Source: Pseudomonas sp. M30-35 (GTDB lineage: Bacteria > Pseudomonadota > Gammaproteobacteria > Pseudomonadales > Pseudomonadaceae). Taken from it: a stretch of DNA of 64,000 nucleotides. Made by a program: the position numbers and the translations under genes. Each line of letters opens with the position of its first letter. Position 1 is the first letter of the stretch. The DNA is taken from NCBI RefSeq assembly GCF_002163625.1, contig NZ_CP020892.1:2852001-2916000 (forward strand), in the 5' to 3' direction. Shown here in pieces: positions 26,796 through 35,858 of the stretch. Below the pieces are notes generated by a model. It saw only the letters and a list, made by a program, of their open reading frames with translations. It had not been told where the DNA came from and made no database searches.

Positions 26796-29042
26796 TCATT
26801 TTTCTCGCCAAAATCGCGGTATTTTTCGCATTCCTTGCGCTGGTACAAAAGAACCTAGCTGAATCGTCACCGCGCCCTCCTCCACACTGTCGTAGAGCGT
26901 GGCGCCAGATTGCCGATAGCGCTGCACAACAGCTGGATGCGGATGACCATAGGCGTTGTGCTTGCCCCGCCCAATCAATACCGAATCGGCGGCGACTGCA
27001 TCAATAAACAGCTGTGAAGAAGAACTACGGCTGCCGTGGTGCGGCGCTAACAACCATTGCGCACGCACATCCGTCCCGCTGCGCACCAATGCACGCTCAG
27101 CCGCGGCGTCAATATCACCGGTTAGCAGTAGCCGCTCGCCCGCAGCCTCAACCATTAATACGCAGGACAGCGGGTTTGATTGGCTGGCGTCTTGCCACTG
27201 CCAAGTGCTGAATCGCACCTGATCCCACTGCCAACTGGATGGTCGGCAGGGCTGAGCCCCGAGTACAGCTGGCAACTCTGTCGGTTGACCGCTTACGACT
27301 CGCTCAATCGACATGCCTTGATAGATAGCCAATGCGCCACCGCTGTGATCATTATCTGCATGGCTAATCAGTAGCATATCCAGAGAGCTCAGCCCTAGCG
27401 TTCGCAGGGACGGTAAAACCACTCTCTCGCCAATATCAAACCCCGCAGAGCGCGCACCAGCATCGTACAACAGCGCATGCTCACGGGTTTGCACCAATAT
27501 CGATGAGCCCTGCCCCACATCGAACATCACCACCAGAGCCTGCCCTTCAGGCGGCCGCGGGGGCTTGGTGAATAGCAACGGCAGCAATAATAGCCACGCT
27601 AAACTTCGTCCTGGAATACCCCGCGGCAGTATCAGTAGCAACAGCGCTATTGCCACCAGCAACCAGGCCCACAGTGGTAAACCTGACGGTAACCATGCGG
27701 GTAGCCATTGGGCTGCAAACTCCAGCCCCCTGAACAGCAGCTCAAGCAGGCCGCCAGCAATACCGAGCAGCGTTGCACCTAGCCATGGCAGCGGCAACAA
27801 CAAAGTACCAAGCAATGCCAGCGGCACAATCACCAACCCAACTAGCGGTACAGCGACTAAATTGACCAACGGTCCACTCATGCTGACCGGCAACCCCAAG
27901 CCCAGCAGCAGTGGCAATAACCCCAAGGCCATCGCCCATTGCGCGCGCCCCAGAGAGCGCCACCAACTCAAGCCGCCGAGGCGCCCGCGAAATACCAGCA
28001 TAAGTAAGCCCGCGGCACCAAATGACAGCCAAAAACCGGGCTGCAAGCTGGCAAGTGGTTGCCACAACAGTATCAGCAGCATCGCCAACAATAGCGGCAT
28101 TAGCAGCCCTAGATGACGAAAGCGCCAGCGCCAAAGCAATACCAAACCAACCATCACACAAGCGCGCTGCACCGGCACCTCAAAGCCTGCGAGCGCGCCA
28201 TAGGTAATAGCGCCAGCGAAGCCGGACAAACAGGCACAAGGCAGCCAGGGCAAAGCCGCTGGCCAGTAGCCAAACCTCGCCAGAGCTGCAACCAAACCAT
28301 AGAGCAACCCTGCCAGCAGACCAATGTGCTGACCAGATATAACCATCAAGTGAACGGTGCCGGTGTGCTGCAAGATGCGCCAATCATCAGTGCTCATGCC
28401 CGAGCCATCACCCAATACCAAGGCAGTCAAAGCCCCTTCACGGCCGTACGCAGGCGTTGCCAGAATGCGTTGGCGAATTCGTTGACGCCAGGTTGCAATA
28501 CCCCCGTCAACACTGATGCGCTCACCGGCTTTAATGCTACCGGTGCCACCAATACCTTGAGCGAGCAACCACAGTTCATAATCGAACGACTGCGGATTCA
28601 CCAGCGCATGCGGTCTTTTTAGGCGCACCGCCAGGCGCCAGGTTTCGCCGGCTACAACTGGTGGCCCACCGTACCAGGATAAACGCAGCAGCTTGGGCAA
28701 AGCGGCGCGACGCGACACAGCACCCGCCAGATGAAAACGTCCAACCTTGCCGTCTTGTTCAGGTAGGCCAACGACCTCGCCTTGCAGCCACAGGGTTCGA
28801 CCGTCTAATTGCGGGCTCAACCGGTCATCAAGCGCCCATTGTGCGCAGAGACAAGCCCAAGCGAAGCCCAGCAGGAATAAGGCTGGCGGCAACCGCTGAC
28901 GCAAAACCAACAGCCATGCGCCCAGCAAACACAGGACCAAAAACCATATGGAAGGTAACTGAGGTAAAAACCTTAACGTGAGTAGACCCGCAATCAGCGC
29001 TAACATCGGTGCGAGCATCATTGCCTGCCCTCTAGATTTCAT
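26796..29042 (-). CDS. comEC: DNA internalisation-related competence protein ComEC/Rec2
   Basis: The inner-membrane channel for single-stranded DNA during natural transformation. The 748-residue protein has the DUF4131 N-terminal part, a central competence domain with many membrane helices (about 210-480, with MVISGQHIGLLAGLLYG), and a C-terminal metallo-beta-lactamase-like domain. That domain has MFDVGQGSSILVQT and the metal motif SHADNDHSGG near residues 559-568, so it appears catalytically complete. It is divergent from the DUF2062 gene. No other competence gene is in the window. ComEC is retained even in pseudomonads where transformation has not been seen, so competence is not proven by this gene. 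Confidence 0.95.
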   Translation of the reverse strand: MKSRGQAMMLAPMLALIAGLLTLRFLPQLPSIWFLVLCLLGAWLLVLRQRLPPALFLLGFAWACLCAQWALDDRLSPQLDGRTLWLQGEVVGLPEQDGKVGRFHLAGAVSRRAALPKLLRLSWYGGPPVVAGETWRLAVRLKRPHALVNPQSFDYELWLLAQGIGGTGSIKAGERISVDGGIATWRQRIRQRILATPAYGREGALTALVLGDGSGMSTDDWRILQHTGTVHLMVISGQHIGLLAGLLYGLVAALARFGYWPAALPWLPCACLSGFAGAITYGALAGFEVPVQRACVMVGLVLLWRWRFRHLGLLMPLLLAMLLILLWQPLASLQPGFWLSFGAAGLLMLVFRGRLGGLSWWRSLGRAQWAMALGLLPLLLGLGLPVSMSGPLVNLVAVPLVGLVIVPLALLGTLLLPLPWLGATLLGIAGGLLELLFRGLEFAAQWLPAWLPSGLPLWAWLLVAIALLLLILPRGIPGRSLAWLLLLPLLFTKPPRPPEGQALVVMFDVGQGSSILVQTREHALLYDAGARSAGFDIGERVVLPSLRTLGLSSLDMLLISHADNDHSGGALAIYQGMSIERVVSGQPTELPAVLGAQPCRPSSWQWDQVRFSTWQWQDASQSNPLSCVLMVEAAGERLLLTGDIDAAAERALVRSGTDVRAQWLLAPHHGSRSSSSQLFIDAVAADSVLIGRGKHNAYGHPHPAVVQRYRQSGATLYDSVEEGAVTIQLGSFVPAQGMRKIPRFWREK

Positions 29043-29153
29043 CCATGAAACCCGGCTTAATCAGTTGTGTTACAGACAGTCTCACAATCTGAGGCGGCAG
29101 CTTGTAATGAATGCGTGCATAATATTGCCGCTAAAGCCTGCCAGAGAACCTTC

Positions 29154-29684
29154 ATGCCGCGTCGTTTATTCAAGCGCTACATGCCTAACCCAGATCGAAT
29201 TAAGGGCAATAAATCCTTGCGCTTTTTGGGTACGCTAATGCACGACCCGAATCTCTGGCATCTCAACCGCCACTCGGTTTCGCGGGCAATGGCTATTGGC
29301 CTTTTCTGGGCCATGATTCCAATGCCCATGCAGATGCTGGCGGCTGCGATCACTGCGATCCCTGCCCGTGCCAACATGCCGATATCTATTGGCTTGGTGT
29401 GGCTGACCAACCCCCTGACCATGCCGCCCGTGTTTTATTGCAGCTATAAATTTGGCGCCTGGTTAACCGATACCCCCACCCTGCACATCCCGGAACACGT
29501 CACCCTCGCATGGGTTGGCCAAGTGTTGCAAAGCCACTGGCAGCCACTATTTCTGGGTTCATTCACGCTCGGCGCGATCCTTGCGATTATCGGCTATTTC
29601 GCCACCAATGCTTACTGGCACTGGTGGGTTAGACACAATTGGCGCAAGCGTCAGGAACGCCGCGCGCGCAACAAACTGAACTGA
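29154..29684 (+). CDS. DUF2062 membrane protein
   Basis: A small polytopic membrane protein of 176 residues. The ATG at 29154 gives MPRRLFKRYMPNPDRIKGNK, the usual DUF2062 N-terminus; the longer frame upstream is unlikely to be translated. Three hydrophobic stretches are visible: around residues 45-70 (FWAMIPMPMQMLAAAI), 78-98, and 135-158 near the C-terminus. The family is widespread beside comEC in Pseudomonas but has no proven function. It is monocistronic and ends at a strong terminator. Confidence 0.9.
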   Translation: MPRRLFKRYMPNPDRIKGNKSLRFLGTLMHDPNLWHLNRHSVSRAMAIGLFWAMIPMPMQMLAAAITAIPARANMPISIGLVWLTNPLTMPPVFYCSYKFGAWLTDTPTLHIPEHVTLAWVGQVLQSHWQPLFLGSFTLGAILAIIGYFATNAYWHWWVRHNWRKRQERRARNKLN

Positions 29685-29725
29685 GATTAGCCACTCAAAT
29701 AGTTTAATAAAACAATCTCATGTAG

Positions 29726-29754
29726 GGGGAGTCTGAAAACAGACTCCCCTTTTT
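29726..29754 (+). terminator. Rho-independent terminator after DUF2062 gene
   Basis: GGGGAGTCTG (29726-29735) pairs perfectly with CAGACTCCCC (29740-29749) across an AAAA loop, and is followed by TTTTT. It marks the junction between the conserved backbone and the arsenic operon. Confidence 0.92.
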
Positions 29755-29867
29755 CCGTTCTAAAGCGTGTTTATTTGAGATCAAACTGATCCGCCCGCCA
29801 GGACCTCGATAGAGTCTTGGGCGCAAAGGCAGTATCTAGCGCAGTTAGATATAGGCCCAGGGTCTAT

Positions 29868-31085
29868 TCAGTGGCTTGCGTGTCGAGGCAGGGCTATGGA
29901 AATCAAGCTTGCAAACAACACGAATGCACTCGATATCCATAAGCACGCGCCCAGCCCATATACCTGATAAACCCAGCCGGAGAGCACCGTACCGATCAGT
30001 CGCCCCATGGCGTTCGACATATAATAAAAGCCCACGTCCAGCGACACCCCGTCTTCCTTGGCGTAGGAGACGATCAGGTAGCTGTGCAGCGAGGAATTTA
30101 CCGCGAACAAAACGCCAAAAAGCATCAATCCGCCAAGCAATACCACTTGTTGCGACAACCCGGTGTTCAGCCCGAGTGCAATTGCCGCAGGCAGGCCAGC
30201 CAGTGCAAGCGCCCATAGAAATGCAGTTCGGCCATCCGGAACATGCCCATGCTTGTTGCCAGTGATCTTGGGCGCGAACGACTGCACAATGCCGTAACCG
30301 ATGACCCAGCACGCCAGAAAACCGCCAACCTTCCAGAAACTCCAGCCCCAAACACTGCTCAAGTAAACCGGCAAGGCCACCACAAACCAGACGTCACGGG
30401 CACCGAACAGAAACATCCGCGCAGCGGAGAGGATATTGATTGCCCGGCTCTTGGATAAGATGTCGCGAAACTTGGGCTTGGCTTTGGCTTTGCCCAGATC
30501 CTTCTTCAACAGAACCAGGCTGCAGATCCAGATCAGCGCCAAGACACCCGCCATGGCCAGCAGGGCACCTTTGAAGCCGATCAAAGCCAGCAAGGCGCCA
30601 CCCAGAAAGAAGCCGACACCCTTGAGTGCGTTCTTCGAGCCAGTAAGAATCGCCACCCATTTGTAGAGCTTGCCTTGCTGCCCGTTCGGCACCAAAAGCT
30701 TGATCGAGCTTTTGGCACTCATCTTGTTCAAGTCTTTGGCGATCCCGGACAAAGCCTGAGCGCCCATCACCCAAGGGATGGTCAGCCAGGCCACCGGAAC
30801 CGTCAGCATCAACAGTGCGACGACTTGCATCCCCAACCCGATGTTCATGGTGCGATTCAAGCCCAGTTGAGCACCAAGATAACCACCCACCAAGTTGGTG
30901 ATCACGCCAAAGACTTCGTAGAACAAAAACAGTGCCGCGATTTGCAGAGGGCTGTAGCCCAACGCGTGAAAGTGCAGCACCACCAACATGCGCAACGCGC
31001 CGTCGGTGAGGGTGAAGGCCCAGTAATTGCCCGTTACAAGCAGATACTGCCGCACTTGCGGTGGGAGCGCCGACAAGGCTTTCAT
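29868..31085 (-). CDS. arsJ: Organoarsenical efflux MFS transporter ArsJ
   Basis: An inner-membrane transporter of 405 residues with about 12 membrane segments. It begins MKALSALPPQVRQYLLVTGN and has YWAFTLTDGALRMLVVL and GIAKDLNKMSAKSSIK, which I recognise as ArsJ signatures. In P. aeruginosa ArsJ exports 1-arseno-3-phosphoglycerate, made by the neighbouring GAPDH from arsenate, and so removes arsenate without reducing it. It is the last gene of the ars operon, 9 bp after the GAPDH gene. This adjacency is the diagnostic context. Complete. Confidence 0.93.
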   Translation of the reverse strand: MKALSALPPQVRQYLLVTGNYWAFTLTDGALRMLVVLHFHALGYSPLQIAALFLFYEVFGVITNLVGGYLGAQLGLNRTMNIGLGMQVVALLMLTVPVAWLTIPWVMGAQALSGIAKDLNKMSAKSSIKLLVPNGQQGKLYKWVAILTGSKNALKGVGFFLGGALLALIGFKGALLAMAGVLALIWICSLVLLKKDLGKAKAKPKFRDILSKSRAINILSAARMFLFGARDVWFVVALPVYLSSVWGWSFWKVGGFLACWVIGYGIVQSFAPKITGNKHGHVPDGRTAFLWALALAGLPAAIALGLNTGLSQQVVLLGGLMLFGVLFAVNSSLHSYLIVSYAKEDGVSLDVGFYYMSNAMGRLIGTVLSGWVYQVYGLGACLWISSAFVLFASLISIALPRHASH

Positions 31086-31094
31086 GGTCGTTCC

Positions 31095-32099
31095 TTAGAC
31101 TGCCAAGCCAACCATTTTGGCCAGTTCAACGGTGCGATTGGCATAGCCCCACTCGTTGTCGTACCAGGCATAGAGTTTGACTTGGGTACCATTGATAACC
31201 ATGGTCGACAGCGCATCAATGATCGATGAGCGCGGATCGGTACGGTAGTCGATGGACACCAATGGACGCATCTCAAAACCAAGGATGTCTTTCAGCTCGT
31301 TCTCGGAAGCGTCCTTGAGAAGTTGATTCACTTCTTCGACACTGGTAGCTCGCTCTACCTCAAACACACAGTCTGTCAGCGACGCATTGGCCAACGGCAC
31401 ACGTACGGCGTGGCCATTCAAGCGTCCGCGCAGCTCCGGGAAAATTTCTGCGATAGCGGTGGCCGAGCCGGTGCTGGTCGGAATCAAACTCATCCCCGAT
31501 GCACGCGCACGTCGCAGATCCTTATGGGGCTGATCGAGAATGCTTTGAGTGTTGGTCAGGTCATGGATGGTGGTAATCGAGCCGTGGCGAATGCCCAGTT
31601 TTTCGTGGATGACTTTAACCACTGGCGCCAGACAGTTGGTCGTGCATGACGCCGCCGTGACAATGCGATGCTCCTTGGCATCGAACAGCTGATGATTGAC
31701 CCCCATGACGATGTTCAATGCGCCTTTTTCCTTGACCGGGGCGCTGACCACCACCCGCTTCACGCCTTGCTCCAGATAAGGCTGTAACGCCGCAACGGTC
31801 TTCATCTTGCCACTGGCTTCAATCACCAGATCACAGCCCGACCAATCGGTGTCGGCAATCGCCTTGTTGGCCGTTACCTTGATTCGTTTTCCGTCGATAA
31901 GGATGCTGTCGTCATCAGAGTCGGCCTGATAATTCCACCGACCATGCACCGAGTCGAAGTTCAACAGGTGCGCATGGGTCGCTGCATCCCCGGCCGGGTC
32001 GTTGATCTGCACGAATTCGAACTCTGGCCAGCTCCAGGCTGCTCGCAGAGCGAGGCGACCGATCCGGCCAAAACCATTGATGCCAACTTTGATAGCCAT
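31095..32099 (-). CDS. ArsJ-associated glyceraldehyde-3-phosphate dehydrogenase
   Basis: A cytoplasmic NAD-dependent dehydrogenase of about 334 residues. The ATG at 32099 ([16 protein letters not shown]) is preceded by GGAG at 9 bp and gives the normal GAPDH start; a start 39 bp further out is less likely. The catalytic cysteine is in [11 protein letters not shown] near residue 155, and the Rossmann GINGFGRIG is at 6-14. In this setting it is thought to use arsenate in place of phosphate, giving unstable 1-arseno-3-phosphoglycerate for export by ArsJ. It is 9 bp upstream of arsJ and 50 bp downstream of arsH. Confidence 0.93.
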   Translation of the reverse strand: MAIKVGINGFGRIGRLALRAAWSWPEFEFVQINDPAGDAATHAHLLNFDSVHGRWNYQADSDDDSILIDGKRIKVTANKAIADTDWSGCDLVIEASGKMKTVAALQPYLEQGVKRVVVSAPVKEKGALNIVMGVNHQLFDAKEHRIVTAASCTTNCLAPVVKVIHEKLGIRHGSITTIHDLTNTQSILDQPHKDLRRARASGMSLIPTSTGSATAIAEIFPELRGRLNGHAVRVPLANASLTDCVFEVERATSVEEVNQLLKDASENELKDILGFEMRPLVSIDYRTDPRSSIIDALSTMVINGTQVKLYAWYDNEWGYANRTVELAKMVGLAV

Positions 32100-32149
32100 G
32101 TTGTTGTGCTCCGTATCAGTTGTCAGAGGTTGTTGCACACTGAAAGCCC

Positions 32150-32866
32150 TCAGATGGAGCGCTGATTGACTCGTTTCATGAGTTCCTCGGCCGACTCCTT
32201 GCGCTCGGAATAACGATCCACCAGATAATCCTGACGGTCGCGAAGCAGCAGCGTGAATTTCACCAACTCTTCCATTACATCCACTACACGGTCGTAGAAC
32301 GGCGAGGGTTTCATCCGGCCGTTGTCGTCAAACTCCATATAGGCCTTCGGCACCGAGGATTGGTTGGGGATGGCGAACATGCGCATCCAACGTCCCAACA
32401 CGCGCAGTTGATTGACCACGTTGAATGACTGCGAGCCACCGCACACCTGCATCACTGCGAGGGTTTTACCTTGGGTCGGGCGTACCGCGCCCATCGCCAG
32501 TGGCACCCAATCAATCTGAGCTTTGAATACCGCGCTCATGGAACCGTGACGTTCTGGAGAGCACCAGACCTGCCCTTCGGACCAGAGCACCAGCTCGCGC
32601 AACTCTTTCACCCGAGGATGATCGTCGGGAGCGTCATCTGGCAACGGCAAGCCTGACGGATTGAAAATCCGCGTCTCAGCGCCGAAATGCTCCAGCAATC
32701 GAGCGGCCTCTTCTACCAGCAGCCGACTGAAGGAGCGCTCACGGGTCGATCCGTACAGCAGCAAAATGCGCGGTTTGTGTATGGAGGTCTTTTCGATACC
32801 AAGCTTGTCTGCCGATGGGCGATCGACCAGTTCGGTATCAAGTTGGGGGATAGGGTCATCAAGCAT
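32150..32866 (-). CDS. arsH: NADPH-dependent FMN reductase ArsH
   Basis: A flavoprotein that oxidises trivalent organoarsenicals such as methylarsenite to the less toxic pentavalent forms. The ATG at 32866 ([13 protein letters not shown]) has AGGA 8 bp ahead; a start 18 bp upstream would overlap acr3. About 238 residues. The flavodoxin-like core has [17 protein letters not shown] (FMN phosphate loop) and [12 protein letters not shown], followed by [18 protein letters not shown], all typical of ArsH. It follows acr3 almost without gap. A domain-complete protein. Confidence 0.94.
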   Translation of the reverse strand: MLDDPIPQLDTELVDRPSADKLGIEKTSIHKPRILLLYGSTRERSFSRLLVEEAARLLEHFGAETRIFNPSGLPLPDDAPDDHPRVKELRELVLWSEGQVWCSPERHGSMSAVFKAQIDWVPLAMGAVRPTQGKTLAVMQVCGGSQSFNVVNQLRVLGRWMRMFAIPNQSSVPKAYMEFDDNGRMKPSPFYDRVVDVMEELVKFTLLLRDRQDYLVDRYSERKESAEELMKRVNQRSI

Positions 32867-32876
32867 AATCTTTGTC

Positions 32877-33938
32877 CTACGCAATGGCGCTCATGGGTTT
32901 ATCGAACCAACGGCGTTTCAACCAAAGGGCAACACCGACCAGGGAAATCAATACTGGCACTTCAACCAACGGACCAATCACCGTAGCGAATGCAACCGGG
33001 GAAGCCAGGCCGAAAGTAGCAATGGCCACCGCAATCGCCAGCTCGAAGTTATTGCTCGCGGCGGTAAAGGCCAGCGCAGTGGTGCGTGGGTAATCCGCAT
33101 CGAGCAACCTGCCCATCCAGAAGCTGATGAAAAACATCACCACGAAGTAGATCGTCAGCGGGATCGCGATACGCAACACATCGAATGGCAATTGCAGTAC
33201 CACGTCACCCTTGAGGCTGAACATAGCCACGATGGTCAGGAGCAACGCCACCAGCGTCAACGGGCTGATTTTCGGAATAAAGCACTCCTGAAACCAGACT
33301 TCGCCTTTACGCGCGATAAGGATCTTGCGGGTCAGAAAACCCGCCAGAAACGGCACACCCAAGTAGATCAGGACCGACTCCGCAATACTGACAAAACTGA
33401 CGTCGATCACGCTTCCTTCCAGTCCGAATAGCGGCGGTAACAAGCCAAGGAAAACCCAGGCATACAGACTGAAAAACAGAATCTGAAAGATACTGTTGAA
33501 TGCCACAAGCCCGGCGACATACTGATTATTGCCGCCCGCGATCTGATTCCAAACCAGCACCATCGCGATGCAACGAGCCAAACCGATCAGGATCAAGCCG
33601 GTCATGTATTCCGGTTGGTCACGCAGGAATATGATGGCCAATGTGAACATCAGCACCGGGCCGATCACCCAATTCTGGAGCAAAGACAAAACCAGGATGC
33701 GCTTGTCCTTGAAGACTTCCGGCAGCTCTTCATAGCGAACCTTGACCAGAGGCGGATACATCATCACGATCAAGCCGATAGCAATGGGAATGTTGGTTGT
33801 ACCCACAGAAAGACTATTGAGCCACTGCGGCCAGCCTTCAAACAGGCTTCCTAAACCGACACCCAAGCCCATGGCGAGGAAAATCCACAGCGTCAGGTAT
33901 CGGTCAAGAAAAGAAAGGCGGCTTTTACTCATGTTCAT
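32877..33938 (-). CDS. arsB: Arsenite efflux permease, ACR3 family
   Basis: An inner-membrane carrier of 353 residues that expels arsenite using the proton gradient. About ten hydrophobic segments are visible. The essential cysteine of the family lies in [13 protein letters not shown] near residue 129, and the glutamate in the ninth segment region is represented by [14 protein letters not shown] near 290. It is of the ACR3 type, not the unrelated ArsB type, though Pseudomonas annotations often call it arsB. It sits between arsC1 (11 bp) and arsH. Intact. Confidence 0.94.
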   Translation of the reverse strand: MNMSKSRLSFLDRYLTLWIFLAMGLGVGLGSLFEGWPQWLNSLSVGTTNIPIAIGLIVMMYPPLVKVRYEELPEVFKDKRILVLSLLQNWVIGPVLMFTLAIIFLRDQPEYMTGLILIGLARCIAMVLVWNQIAGGNNQYVAGLVAFNSIFQILFFSLYAWVFLGLLPPLFGLEGSVIDVSFVSIAESVLIYLGVPFLAGFLTRKILIARKGEVWFQECFIPKISPLTLVALLLTIVAMFSLKGDVVLQLPFDVLRIAIPLTIYFVVMFFISFWMGRLLDADYPRTTALAFTAASNNFELAIAVAIATFGLASPVAFATVIGPLVEVPVLISLVGVALWLKRRWFDKPMSAIA

Positions 33939-33949
33939 CGCTCCTGTGA

Positions 33950-34420
33950 TTACAGCCCGCCAATCAGATCCAGCTCTGCCTTGAGCTGTTCGGCATTCAG
34001 TTGACCATGCGGTAACGCCAGAAAGGCTTCTAGCCGTAGCTTGATGTGGTCAAGGGTTGCATCGAATGCAGCCTGAACCTGTTCTGAAGTTCCTTGCAGG
34101 TCCGACGGATCAGCAAGCCCCCAATGCCCTTTTACAGCAGGGCCAAAAAATACCGGGCACGCCTCGCCTGCCGCTTTATCACACACCGTGATGACAAAAT
34201 CAGGTGCCAAATGCTCATGCGCATCACTGGATTTGCTGGACAACCCGGCTGTCGAAATACCCGCTTTCTGCAACGTCTTGAGGCTCAGCAGATGCACTTC
34301 GCCTTTGGGCTGACTGCCAGCGCTGTAGGCTTGCATGCCTGGCGGAGCAATATGATTGAATACCGCTTCACAAAGGATGCTGCGGCAGCTATTGGCAGTG
34401 CAGAGAAACAGGATTTTCAT
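33950..34420 (-). CDS. arsC: Arsenate reductase ArsC1 (LMW-phosphatase fold)
   Basis: Reduces arsenate to arsenite in the cytoplasm. The 156-residue protein has the P-loop CTANSCRS with Cys7 and Arg13 (CX5R), as in thioredoxin- or glutathione-linked ArsC of the phosphatase fold. A second cysteine pair ([13 protein letters not shown]) near 80-90 allows the disulfide relay. It follows arsR by 42 bp and precedes acr3 by 11 bp. A second, divergent ArsC copy lies at the head of the same operon. The C-terminal 25 residues ([20 protein letters not shown]) are an extra helix common in Pseudomonas ArsC. Confidence 0.93.
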   Translation of the reverse strand: MKILFLCTANSCRSILCEAVFNHIAPPGMQAYSAGSQPKGEVHLLSLKTLQKAGISTAGLSSKSSDAHEHLAPDFVITVCDKAAGEACPVFFGPAVKGHWGLADPSDLQGTSEQVQAAFDATLDHIKLRLEAFLALPHGQLNAEQLKAELDLIGGL

Positions 34421-34462
34421 CGAGCGGCCTCGTAGCCAAATAGGGAATCAGTCGATTTTGTC

Positions 34463-34819
34463 TTAACAACAAGCGACGGCCCGCTCAGGACGGTCACCCA
34501 TTTCATCAAGGCGCTTGGCATCAGGGCTCAACCAGTGCTTGTTGCTTTCGAGCGCGGTGGTAAGCACCTGATGAACCCAATCAGGGAGATTCGGGTGCAG
34601 CCGGTAATAAACCCATTGGCCTTGCCGACGATCCGACAGCAGGCCACATTCACGCAGTTGCGCCAGGTGCCTGGAGATTTTTGGCTGACTCTGATTCAAC
34701 GCGCAGGTCAGCTCGCAAACACAAAGCTCTCCTTCACGGGTAATGAGCAGCATGGTGCGAACACGGGTGTCGTCAGCCAGGCACTTGAAAACAGTAGTCG
34801 GTGTTAGATGGTCAGCCAT
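34463..34819 (-). CDS. arsR: Arsenic-responsive repressor ArsR
   Basis: A winged-helix metalloregulator of 118 residues that releases operator DNA on binding arsenite. The metal site is ELCVCEL with Cys33 and Cys35, and the recognition helix follows in LNQSQPKISRHLAQL. A further Cys12 and a C-terminal Cys-Cys pair (residues 117-118) are present; their role is not known. The gene is second in its operon, 9 bp after arsC2, rather than first. A dyad in the promoter before arsC2 is the probable operator, giving autoregulation of all seven genes. Confidence 0.94.
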   Translation of the reverse strand: MADHLTPTTVFKCLADDTRVRTMLLITREGELCVCELTCALNQSQPKISRHLAQLRECGLLSDRRQGQWVYYRLHPNLPDWVHQVLTTALESNKHWLSPDAKRLDEMGDRPERAVACC

Positions 34820-34827
34820 ATGGACTC

Positions 34828-35241
34828 TCAGCCTTTGCTTTTCACCAAGACGAACATCTTGATGCGCTCATGTATTTCGTGAAGCGTGTGACGGAATGCG
34901 TCGGGTTTAGTGCTGGTGACTGGGTCCTCGAAACTCCAAGTCAATGTCTCACCCGCTCCAGATAACGACTGGCATTCAACTGCTGCTTTATCGCACAAGG
35001 TGATGACGAAATCGAAACGCTCACCTCGAAACTCCTCTATCGACTTGCTATGTAACCCTTCGGTACTCACCCCAAGATGGGAAAGTGCGTCAAAGGTGCG
35101 CGGGTCGACCTGAGTTGGAGCGGTTCCGGCACTGAACGCCTCGTAATGCTCCGAATCAGTGTGCCTTAGCAGCGCCTGGGCCAACTGTGAGCGGGCAGCA
35201 TTAGCGGTACAAACGAACAGGACGCGAGCTTTGCTGGTCAT
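34828..35241 (-). CDS. Second arsenate reductase, ArsC2 (LMW-phosphatase fold)
   Basis: A 137-residue arsenate reductase-like protein with the P-loop VCTANAARSQLA (Cys10, Arg16). The resolving cysteines, LCDKAAVEC, are seven residues apart, as in thioredoxin-coupled ArsC. It is clearly different in sequence from ArsC1 in the same operon and lacks the C-terminal helix. It is first in the transcript, directly behind the ars promoter and ahead of arsR. A dedicated pathway (thioredoxin against glutaredoxin) or a different substrate could explain two copies; sequence alone does not decide. An activity as protein phosphatase is not excluded. Confidence 0.88.
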   Translation of the reverse strand: MTSKARVLFVCTANAARSQLAQALLRHTDSEHYEAFSAGTAPTQVDPRTFDALSHLGVSTEGLHSKSIEEFRGERFDFVITLCDKAAVECQSLSGAGETLTWSFEDPVTSTKPDAFRHTLHEIHERIKMFVLVKSKG

Positions 35242-35257
35242 GGTGAAATCTCAGCTA

Positions 35258-35301
35258 ATATACGGTTAAACGAATATATGTTTTTTCGTATATCAGGTAA
35301 A
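35258..35301 (-). promoter_or_regulatory. ars operon promoter with overlapping ArsR-type dyad
   Basis: On the minus strand TTTACC (complement of 35296-35301) and TATATT (complement of 35273-35278) are spaced by 17 bp. An AT-rich inverted repeat, ATATACG (35258-35264) with CGTATAT (35287-35293), overlaps the promoter. ArsR operators are AT-rich dyads of this kind. The next 200 bp, up to the 90-residue gene, contain no other gene. Confidence 0.65.
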
Positions 35302-35437
35302 ATCCAGACACCATAATAATTCGAAATATCCAGCGACTGCTAAACGGCACACCCTAAAACACCTATATCTAAAGGTGTTACGATTTTTTGACCAGCAAAT
35401 GCTCAAGAAACATTTGGAAAAATACATATATGAATTT

Positions 35438-35454
35438 TGTCATAAGAATGTCAT
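35438..35454 (+). promoter_or_regulatory. Direct repeat resembling a response-regulator box
   Basis: TGTCAT occurs at 35438-35443 and again at 35449-35454, exactly 11 bp apart. This is the spacing used by OmpR/PhoB-type regulators. It lies about 60 bp upstream of the small periplasmic protein gene. Its regulator is unknown. Confidence 0.35.
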
Positions 35455-35504
35455 CCATCCGGAGATAGCCTCTGCTCCGATCCAACCAACCAGGAGCCAA
35501 CAAG

Positions 35505-35777
35505 ATGAAAAAACTGACAATCACCGTCGCGTTGCTGACCAGCCTATTTACAAGCGCCAGCTTCGCAAGCCAGTACGACAAACCCGGTTTCGTTACCAAA
35601 GTAGAAGACGGCCGTCTTTGGGTTTTCCGTGAGGGTTCAGAAGAACTGAAAGACTTCGAGGCACACGGCGAACCTGCCAAGCAATTCACGGAAATCGGCA
35701 ATGGCCCGGATGGCATGACAGTTAAATCAGGTGATCCGCAAGCACTTAAGGGCTATCTGAGCACGCTTAAGAAATAA
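35505..35777 (+). CDS. Small exported protein of unknown function
   Basis: A 90-residue protein with a clear signal peptide (MKKLTITVALLTSLFTSASFA, cleaved after about residue 22). The mature part is of about 68 residues and starts SQYDKPGFVTKVEDGRLWVF. It has no cysteine and no evident metal motif, and is rich in charged residues. An ideal AGGAG site lies 8 bp before the ATG. I do not recognise the family. It stands alone on the plus strand, between the divergent ars promoter and the lolE end, and is followed by a long hairpin. Its place beside the arsenic operon may be chance. The periplasm is the expected location. Confidence 0.85.
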   Translation: MKKLTITVALLTSLFTSASFASQYDKPGFVTKVEDGRLWVFREGSEELKDFEAHGEPAKQFTEIGNGPDGMTVKSGDPQALKGYLSTLKK

Positions 35778-35788
35778 CACCTGAAAGC

Positions 35789-35825
35789 GTCGGGGCTAAA
35801 TCCCTTTGCAAGATTTAGCCCCGAC
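35789..35825 (+). terminator. Hairpin after the small exported protein gene
   Basis: A perfect 14-bp stem, GTCGGGGCTAAATC (35789-35802) with GATTTAGCCCCGAC (35812-35825), has a 9-base loop. No T-run follows on either strand. It lies between convergent genes, so a transcription-stopping or mRNA-end-protecting role is likely. Confidence 0.6.
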
Positions 35826-35858
35826 AACCATAGCGATTCACATCTGAAATCAGCCTGC

